This document shows positions 57,682 to 64,000 of a DNA stretch of 64,000 nucleotides, one piece after another (the stretch's first letter is position 1; the number at the start of each line of letters is the position of its first letter). A program made the position numbers and the translations under genes. This DNA is from Catonia carolina (lineage: Eukaryota; Arthropoda; Insecta; Hemiptera; Achilidae), in NCBI GenBank assembly GCA_035578175.1, contig JAQMRL010000003.1:55660672-55724671 (forward strand). The letters are read 5' to 3'. The notes under the pieces were generated by a model. It had not been told where the DNA came from, made no database searches, and saw nothing but the letters and a program-made list of their open reading frames with translations.

Positions 57682-58980
57682 ATGATGGCGTCCTCTCTGG
57701 TAAAACATTCCGGAGATAAACTAGTCCTCCATTCGGATCTCCGGGCGAGGACTATCAGAGGGGACTTCATCAAAAAAATAAAAGTTTCTGAAATTCTGCG
57801 AGTTGGAACATGGAATGTTAGGAGTTTAAAACAAACTGGTAGGTTAGAGAATTTAAAAAGGGAAATGGATAGGTTGAAGTTAGATATTGTAGGCATTGGT
57901 GAGGTACGCTGGGATGATGATCAAGACTTTTGGTCCGGGGATTATAGGGTTATTAACACTAAAGCAATCGGAGGGCAGGGCGGAGTGGGTCTAGTAATGA
58001 ATAAAAAAATTGGACAAAGAGTGACTTACTGTAAGCAATGTAGTGATAGGATTATCATGGTTAGAGTAGATACGAAACCAAAGTCTACCACTATAGTGCA
58101 GGTCTACATGCCTACGTCTTCACACAGAGAGGAAGAAATAGAACAAGTATATGAGGAATTAGATGAAGTAATAAAATATGTCAAGGGTGATGAAAATTTG
58201 ATAGTTATGGGAGACTGGAATGCAGTAGTTGGAGAAGGAAAAGAAGGAAAGATAGTCGGAGAATATGGTCTAGGGAAGAGAAATGACAGAGGGAGTCGGC
58301 TGGTAGATTTCTGCTCCAAATATAATTTAATGATAGGCAATACACTTTTTAAGAATCACAAAAGGAGGTTATACACTTGGATGATGCCAGGTGACAAGGG
58401 AAGATACCAAATAGATTACATAATGGTTAGACAAAGATTCAGAAACCAGATTATGAACTGTAAAGCCTATCCAGGTGCAGACATAGGGAGTGATCATAAC
58501 TTAGTAGTAATGGATAGCAGGCTTAAACTTAAAAAACTGAAGAAGGGACAGGGAAATGCTAGGTGGGATGTAGACAAACTAAGAGAACAAGACAACCAGG
58601 TAGGTTTCCAGGAGAGTATTCAAAAAGGGATAGAAGAAAGAGGTAATGACACAGGAAATGTAGAGGAGGAGTGGATAAACTTCAAGGAGGTGGTAGTGAA
58701 AGCAGCGGAAGAATGGTTAGGACATACTAAAAGAAGAGGTAGGAAACCGTGGATTACTAATGATATTTTAGAACTGATGGATGAGCGAAGAAAATATAAA
58801 AACGCAAAGGACGAGAGAGGTAAAAGGCAATATTGCTACTTGAGAAATACCATAAACAAAAGGTGTAAGAAAGCGAAGGAAGAGTGGATCAGAGCGAAAT
58901 GTACGGACATTGAAAGTAAAATGGCAGTTGGTAAAGTGGACGCAGCTTATAGAAAAATAAGGGAAAACTTTGGAGAATGA
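57682..58980 (+). CDS. RTE-like element: AP endonuclease half
   Basis: 432 codons. Motifs of APE-type endonuclease in order: GTWNVRSL (Asn46), GIGEVRW (Glu74), VMGDWNAVVG (Asp178, Asn180), QIDYIMV (Asp245) and GSDHNLVV (Asp271-His272). All catalytic positions are present. The domain nicks target DNA to prime reverse transcription. A basic linker follows. The frame ends at TGA 58978 and is in the same frame as the reverse transcriptase part, so this was probably one ~1000-residue protein. ATG at 57682 is the first Met in an open stretch starting at 57613. Confidence 0.93.
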   Translation: MMASSLVKHSGDKLVLHSDLRARTIRGDFIKKIKVSEILRVGTWNVRSLKQTGRLENLKREMDRLKLDIVGIGEVRWDDDQDFWSGDYRVINTKAIGGQGGVGLVMNKKIGQRVTYCKQCSDRIIMVRVDTKPKSTTIVQVYMPTSSHREEEIEQVYEELDEVIKYVKGDENLIVMGDWNAVVGEGKEGKIVGEYGLGKRNDRGSRLVDFCSKYNLMIGNTLFKNHKRRLYTWMMPGDKGRYQIDYIMVRQRFRNQIMNCKAYPGADIGSDHNLVVMDSRLKLKKLKKGQGNARWDVDKLREQDNQVGFQESIQKGIEERGNDTGNVEEEWINFKEVVVKAAEEWLGHTKRRGRKPWITNDILELMDERRKYKNAKDERGKRQYCYLRNTINKRCKKAKEEWIRAKCTDIESKMAVGKVDAAYRKIRENFGE

Positions 58981-58983
58981 AAG

Positions 58984-60642
58984 ATGAAAGCTGTTAATTT
59001 ACAAAGCGCAGGTGGTAAACCATTGTTGAATGGCCAAGAGAGAGCTGAAAGATGGAAGGAATACGTAAATCAACTCTACATGGGAAAAGAATTAGAATAT
59101 GATACGATAGAACAAGAAACTGATGTTGAAGATCAAAAAGGGGACCCTATACTACGAGAAGAATTCGACCGGGCACTTATGGATATGAATATGAATAAGA
59201 CACCAGGAATAGATAACATACCATCGGATTTATTATTACGATGTGGCAAAGTTGCTCAAAACAAATTATACAAACTTGTGTGCAGAATGTATGAGAGTGG
59301 AGAGGTACCATCGGACTTTAAAAAAAATATTATGATTCCAATACCAAAAAAGTCAGGAGCGGAGAAGTGTGAACATTACAGAACCATCAGCCTAACATGC
59401 CATGCATCTAAGATACTGACAAGAATTATATACAGGAGAATAGAACACCGAGTAGAAGAAGTATTGGACGATGACCAATTTGGATTTAGAAGGAGAATGG
59501 GAACTCGAGATGCAATATTGGCTCTGAGACTGATTATTGAGAAAAGGATACAGAAAAATAAAACTACTTTTATGGCATTTGTAGATTTAGAGAAAGCATT
59601 TGACAATCTGGACTGGAGTAAAATGTTTAAAACTTTGAAAAGGCTAGGAATTAAATACAAAGAAAGGAAAGTTATCTACAGTCTGTATAAGAATCAAACG
59701 GCTGTTTTGAGAATCGAGGGGAACGAAAAAGAGGCTGCTGTAAGAAAAGGTGTACGACAAGGTTGTTCTTTGTCACCACTACTTTTTAACTTGTATATAG
59801 AAGAGGCTATAAATGAAGTGAAGGAGAAATTTGACGTAGGAATAAAAATTCAAGGAGAAACAATAAAAATGTTGAGATTCGCCGATGATATAGTAGTATT
59901 AGCCGAGGCAAAGAATGAACTAGAGGATGCCTTAAATGGAATGGATGAGATCTTGAGGAAGGATTACTTCATGAAAATTAATAAGAACAAAACGAAAGTG
60001 TTGTGCAGCAGCAAGAGTGGTTTAGAAGAGATGGGAAATTTAAAAGTAGGCAACGAAAACATACAGGAAGTTGGGGAATTCTGCTATCTAGGGAGTAAAA
60101 TAACAAAGGATGGTAGAAGCACGAGTGATATCAAGAGTAGAATTGCTCAAGCTAGAAAAGCCTTTGAAATGAAAAACAGCTTACTGACTACAAACATTGA
60201 TTTACAGATTAGGAAAAATTTCTTAAAACATTATGTTTGGAGTGTAGCATTATACGGAAGTGAAACGTGGGTGATAGGGGCTGTAGAACGGAAGAGGATA
60301 GAAGCTTTTGAAATGTGGTGTTATAGGAAAATGTTAAAGATTAGGTGGGTGGACAAAATAAGTAATTTAGAGGTTCTTAGGCGAGTGGATGAAAAAAGAA
60401 GTATATGGAAGCATCTTACCAAAAGAAGGGATAGGCTAGTGGGGCATATCCTAAGACATCCAGGTATTGGGCTATCAATAATGGAGGGTAACATTGAGGG
60501 AGTAAATTGTAGAGGGAGGCAAAGATTAGAATATATAAAGCAAATTACAAAAGATGTAGGGTGTTACAGGTATGTAGATATGAAACGACTTGCGCAAGAT
60601 AGAACAGGTTGGAGAACTGCATCAAACCAGTCGAGAGACTGA
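58984..60642 (+). CDS. RTE-like element: reverse transcriptase half
   Basis: 552 codons starting three bases after the TGA, same frame. Reverse transcriptase blocks: QFGFRRRMGTRDAI, FMAFVDLEKAFD (Asp201), GVRQGCSLSPLLFNLY (257-271), LRFADDIVVL (Asp301, Asp302 of FADD), CYLGSKIT, then the C-terminal YGSETWVI and EMWCYRKMLKIRWVDKISN. All catalytic aspartates are kept. The stop overlaps the 3' hairpin tail. Without readthrough of the upstream TGA it would need internal initiation, and its own endonuclease is missing. Confidence 0.94.
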   Translation: MKAVNLQSAGGKPLLNGQERAERWKEYVNQLYMGKELEYDTIEQETDVEDQKGDPILREEFDRALMDMNMNKTPGIDNIPSDLLLRCGKVAQNKLYKLVCRMYESGEVPSDFKKNIMIPIPKKSGAEKCEHYRTISLTCHASKILTRIIYRRIEHRVEEVLDDDQFGFRRRMGTRDAILALRLIIEKRIQKNKTTFMAFVDLEKAFDNLDWSKMFKTLKRLGIKYKERKVIYSLYKNQTAVLRIEGNEKEAAVRKGVRQGCSLSPLLFNLYIEEAINEVKEKFDVGIKIQGETIKMLRFADDIVVLAEAKNELEDALNGMDEILRKDYFMKINKNKTKVLCSSKSGLEEMGNLKVGNENIQEVGEFCYLGSKITKDGRSTSDIKSRIAQARKAFEMKNSLLTTNIDLQIRKNFLKHYVWSVALYGSETWVIGAVERKRIEAFEMWCYRKMLKIRWVDKISNLEVLRRVDEKRSIWKHLTKRRDRLVGHILRHPGIGLSIMEGNIEGVNCRGRQRLEYIKQITKDVGCYRYVDMKRLAQDRTGWRTASNQSRD

Positions 60643-60646
60643 TGAC
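60628..60646 (+). other. Conserved 3' hairpin tail of the RTE-like element
   Basis: CAGTC-gaga-GACTG followed by ATGAC. The equivalent in the LINE at 54750-55352 is CAGCC-ttgt-GGCTG and in R1 CAGCC-tttc-GGCTG + ATGACC. The central base pair changes T-A to C-G while pairing is kept. Confidence 0.7.
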
Positions 60647-60683
60647 AAAAAAAAAAACAAAAAAAAATGTACTAATGGACAAT

Positions 60684-60689
60684 TTTATT
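60684..60689 (-). terminator. Candidate poly(A) signal of DDX56
   Basis: AATAAA on the minus strand about 120 nt after the DDX56 stop. The RTE-like insertion's duplicated target ends only 7 bp downstream. Another AATAAA overlaps the stop codon (60813-60818). Confidence 0.4.
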
Positions 60690-60809
60690 ACATTCAATAC
60701 ATAATAGTAGATAAATTGATAACCCATTGCATGCGCATATCAGTTACTCACGGTTTGTTTAAAATAAAAAGCAGTAAATAAAGTAGAGAAAATTATATAC
60801 TTAAAACAA

Positions 60810-60962
60810 TCATTTATTTCTACTCTTTTTACCTTTACCTACAGTGATTTCACTACTAAAATCTTCAAATTTAGCTTTTTTACTTTTACTTGTGGTACTT
60901 TCACTACCAGTATCTTCAAATCCAGAAAATTCTAAATTAAATAATGGATTATTTTTCAAAGC
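60810..60962 (-). CDS. DDX56: DDX56 last coding exon
   Basis: Acceptor TTTATTTCAG|GC, 50 codons plus [21 protein letters not shown] followed by a Ser/Lys-rich tail. Found by following the gene across the transposon-filled intron; the NPL-x-x-x-EF motif and phase support it. Confidence 0.8.
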   Translation of the reverse strand, partial: ALKNNPLFNLEFSGFEDTGSESTTSKSKKAKFEDFSSEITVGKGKKSRNK

Positions 60963-63431
60963 CTGAAATAAAAATAGTGATTAATTACAAAAAAATATAG
61001 AGAAAAAATATATAAATAAAATTAAGAAAATTGATATAGAAAGGGTATTATTATTTCAAGTATAAAATAAATTGTTGTTAGCATAAAATATTATACTTCT
61101 TCAGACAAACTTTATTCAGGTTCAAAAAACACAGTTACAGTCGTCGTCTTCATGGATTAGGCTATTCAAGCCTGTTCCGGCGTCCATCTTTTCCTCGGCC
61201 TACCAATATTTCTCTTACCGATTGGTTTATAGAGCAGCGCAGATCGAGGGAGGCGGTCTTGTGACATTCTTACAACATGATCTGACCAATTTTTCCTGTA
61301 GGATCTCAATATGCTCAAGAGTGGCTGGGCATCACACTCTCTCCTTATCTCCTCATTTCGGATTCTATCCTCTCTTGTACAACCTTTCACCTGCCTCAGG
61401 AATCGCATTTCTGCTGCCTGAATTTTTGATTCTTGTTTCTTAGTAAGGACCCATGTCTCGCTTCCATAAGCCAATGCTGGGATCGCCATTACTTTATAAA
61501 ATTTGAGCAGGGTGTTCTTTCTAGCTCTACTCCTGAGGGATCGGTTTATTGCCCCACATATCATGTTGAACCTCGATATTTTTTGTTAAGGATCCCGGTC
61601 GTAATCATGCGTTTTGTCACATCCCAAGTATTTAAAATTTGACACTTGCTCCAAGATTTTGTTTTCGACTACTATTTTAGATCTTATAAACACAGTTACA
61701 GTTCATTATTAAATTCGTAATACACCTGAAAGTATCCACAATAGTACGAGGTTCACCTTTATAAAGTTTATACAAATGTCCACTAGATGGTGCTATTGAG
61801 ATGTGACGTCAAGTAAATTTGACATTTTTCATTGTTGAAACCAGTCACATCTGAGAAATTGGCCGAGCAGTTTGCTTATAGTGAACGTTGAAAAAAGTAA
61901 TATTGTGAAAAAATGAAAATTACTCATGAAGGTTATTATTGATGGATGATTTTTTACAATTTTAGTAAAGGCCTAACCCAAACAATCCCTTGAATCACTT
62001 CATTCAACTTTTGATAATGAAGGACCATCAAAGAAGACCGTTTATGACCGGTTCGTAGAATTTACCCATGGTTGTGCTTTTGTCAGTGATGATTTCGTTA
62101 AGGTTGACCAAAACTGGTTGTTCAAAAAAATATTGATGTCACGAACAACATGGTTATAGAGTGTTGGCATGTGACCTACCGTTAGATAAAGGCATCCTTA
62201 GGCATATTGAAGACTGCAGTACATTAGATTTTGGATGAACATCAAAGTAAGAAAAAAATCTGTCATGGTGGGTTCCACATAATTTGACCACGAGCTCAGA
62301 AAAAAGCTTGTGTAAATTGGGAGTACGGAAATGCTCCAAAAATTTGACAGAAAAATTGCAAAATCCTTAAAAGACAACGTAACAGGTGATGAAACTTGAA
62401 TTTATTCATATAAGCTGGAAACTGTCAACTGTTAGTGTTCAAAGATGAACTGAATCCAACAAAAGCTGTTCGTTAATGAGACACTACCAAGAAAATTCAT
62501 CTTTCCACTTTATACAAGATTGCTAGTCTCTTTCATTGTACTGGGCATGTTGCAACCATTTCTTTAGAGAATTGAAAAACAGTTAATGCTGAACAGTACA
62601 TAACAACTTGTTTGACATAAAGTCATTGATGAATTCAGGAAAAACAACAGAAAAGTCGCATCATCATTCATCATGACAATGCTAGTGCTTAAACAGCATA
62701 TCTAACGATTATTTAAAGGAGAAAACATCAAATAAAGCAGTCTCATTCGCCATATATTCTCAATTTATCCCCTAATGACTTCTTTAAGTTCCCGAATGTC
62801 AAACAAAAATGTGTGGACAGTGATTCACATTACTTCAAGAAGCTTTTAAGCCTTCAAAAACCATGTTTTAAAGAGACCACCGTTAAGAGTAGAAAAATGG
62901 TTTGAGAATTGGTTCAAACACATGCAGACAAGTATAAAACTTACAGGCAAATATTAAAAAAAAAAAACAATAAAAAGATTTGTACCAAAAGTAATTTTGT
63001 CTCATTTTTGCAAAAACTTGAAAGCTGGCCATGTAAATGTTCTGAATAATATAAACAACTTATGTGGTGTTGCAACATAATAATTGCAGATGAGCAATGT
63101 ACTCAGTTTTATATTTATTCTACAACTTATTTTGTAACAATATTACGTACGCCTGACCTACAAAAATTTCCCCGTGTATGTTCAGAACTGTAGGCTAGAA
63201 ATAACACAAAAGTAAAACATAACTTACACTTAATCTTACTCTTGATTTGCTTGGTTTCGGCTGATAAGGGTGTTGTAATTTTGGTTTTGGTAAACTTTCT
63301 GCAAACTCTTTAAGAGGAGCAGGAACCAGATAGCTTGGAACATCAGCTAAATGTGATTGCAATTTAACTGTATGCAAAGCTTTATCATGCCTTAATGACA
63401 TTAAATCTCTTGGATTTTCTTCGAAATAACC
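60810..63431 (-). CDS. DDX56: DDX56/Dbp9-type RNA helicase, C-terminal two exons (partial)
   Basis: DDX56 is a nucleolar DEAD-box ATP-dependent RNA helicase acting in large ribosomal subunit assembly. Only the last 118 codons lie here: exon 63228-63431 and exon 60810-60962, phase 0. The block [20 protein letters not shown] and [11 protein letters not shown] is the family's signature just after the helicase core. The C-terminal tail is basic and low complexity (NPLFNLEF, then [12 protein letters not shown] and GKGKKSRNK), as expected of a nucleolar protein. The helicase motifs lie to the right of the window. Convergent with the FAHD1-like gene. Confidence 0.9.
61142..61687 (-). mobile_element. 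5'-truncated LINE, family B, 15-bp duplication
   Basis: Duplication AAACACAGTTACAGT at 61127-61141 and 61688-61702. The minus strand encodes [35 protein letters not shown] and [12 protein letters not shown], the C-terminus of an EN-RT LINE. The 3' end is a short GAC repeat. In the same orientation as DDX56. Confidence 0.93.
61850..62965 (+). pseudogene. Irritans-type mariner transposase relic
   Basis: Plus-strand fragments in order: [40 protein letters not shown] then [15 protein letters not shown], and [16 protein letters not shown]. They match irritans-subfamily mariner transposases from the HTH to the last helices, with many stops and shifts. The HDN and NDF blocks carry two of the three catalytic aspartates. 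Terminal repeats are not recognisable. Antisense to DDX56. Confidence 0.87.
63228..63431 (-). CDS. DDX56: DDX56 penultimate coding exon
   Basis: Acceptor TTTTACAG|GG at 63432-63433, donor AGT|GTAAGT at 63222-63227. 68 codons, phase 0 both sides, from [10 protein letters not shown] to KSRVRLS. Confidence 0.92.
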
Positions 63432-64000
63432 CTGTAAAAGTAAAACTTGTTTATTTACCGTTTTAAACAATTTTATGAACAAAATGCAACTGGCCTTTCG
63501 TTCGGTGCCGAATCATGTGTGAGATTTTTCATCTTTGCATCACCTCAAGATTATACTGTTCCCCATTTACGGCGGCATGTAGGGAGGGTAGCGAGACAGA
63601 GAGAGAATGTGTTGCATCCCTTGTTCCCCTCAACTCATTTCAGTCAGTGCACGGTGTTCAAACACAATAGTGACAATACGCGGTACGGTAGGGCAGTCTG
63701 CCGGCCAGTTTCGTTCACTACACTCTTACAAGCTCATTTTTCATTAAAAAATTCTGAAAAAATTACTTTCGCTTCCTAATGAATCTTATTTTATTACGCT
63801 ATAAATATTATTATACTCTGATATTTAGATCAGATACGCTCGTACAAAGTTAGACGTTTAAATCTCATCGCATTTTTTACGTATCACGTAGGCTAACCCT
63901 ATAATTTATTTTCCAGGATGACATAATATGCGTTTTATTATTTTATCTGTAATTTGATATATGTAGGGCAGAAAGAGAAATAATAAACGAGCTTGAAAAA
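63432..64000 (-). other. DDX56 upstream intron (partial)
   Basis: Follows the exon acceptor. A GC-richer patch at 63500-63730 has a 110-codon plus-strand open frame without motifs, perhaps an unrecognised repeat. Confidence 0.5.

Larger units (their letters stand above)
57354..60666 (+). mobile_element. Full-length RTE-like retrotransposon
   Basis: The perfect 11-bp duplication ATGTACTAATG at 57343-57353 and 60667-60677 defines a 3313-bp insertion. It has a ~330-bp 5' region, an endonuclease plus reverse transcriptase frame, and a 3' end CAGTC-gaga-GACTG then GATGAC and an A-rich tail. One in-frame TGA (58978-58980) separates the two halves. Perfect duplication and otherwise intact coding point to a young insertion between the convergent FAHD1-like and DDX56 genes. 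Confidence 0.95.
60963..63227 (-). other. DDX56 last intron, filled with transposons
   Basis: 2265 bp intron holding a LINE family B fragment (61142-61687) and a mariner relic (61850-62965). About 63000-63227 is unique. Confidence 0.8.

Noticed and set aside
57603..57896. Minus-strand open frames over the RTE-like element
   Set aside because: Shadows of the endonuclease and reverse transcriptase frames.
1..64000. CRISPR arrays, bacterial operons, integrated viral genes
   Set aside because: No regularly spaced identical repeats with unique spacers, no operon-like gene packing, and no viral protein motifs were seen.

Overview
The window is AT-rich eukaryotic DNA, almost certainly from an insect with a large, repeat-laden genome. 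The evidence is intron-containing genes with GT/AG boundaries, tRNA-derived SINEs, RTE- and Jockey-type LINEs, mariner, hAT and P-like DNA transposons, and no bacterial gene organisation. I cannot name the species; a hemipteran is a guess only.

Two genes are supported, both at the right end. A four-exon FAHD1-like gene (fumarylacetoacetate hydrolase-domain acylpyruvase / oxaloacetate decarboxylase family) lies on the + strand at 46700-55814. It can be assembled completely: 214 codons, consistent phases. The last two coding exons of a DDX56/Dbp9-type nucleolar DEAD-box helicase lie on the - strand at 60810-63431, with the rest beyond the right edge. The two genes are convergent. A full-length RTE-like retrotransposon (57354-60666, perfect 11-bp target duplication) sits between them, next to the helicase's 3' end. 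A weak candidate first exon on the - strand (46163-46216) suggests a divergent promoter with the FAHD1-like gene.

The left two thirds (1-38 kb) show no recognisable host gene. They are a mosaic of repeats: (1) tRNA-headed SINEs of at least four types; (2) a 270-470 bp repeat called R1 here, six copies, whose 3' tail carries the same small hairpin plus GATGAC-like end as two RTE-like LINEs; (3) a ~930 bp non-coding repeat called element H here, six copies, with inverted sub-ends and a terminal hairpin suggestive of a Helentron-type non-autonomous element; (4) a decayed P-like element with THAP domain and coiled coil (8154-9071); (5) two TA-flanked MITEs, a foldback element, a hAT remnant and three mariner relics; (6) fragments of several LINE families.

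Nested insertions can be ordered. At 34.96-35.91 kb a MITE sits in an R1 element which sits in a SINE, with both target duplications readable. The FAHD1-like introns have absorbed a hAT element, two LINEs with duplications, element H, SINEs and an RTE-like fragment, plus a duplicated piece of the gene's own exon 3 with its splice donor. The predicted FAHD1-like protein keeps its metal ligands but lacks the His and Gln at the positions reported as catalytic in human FAHD1.
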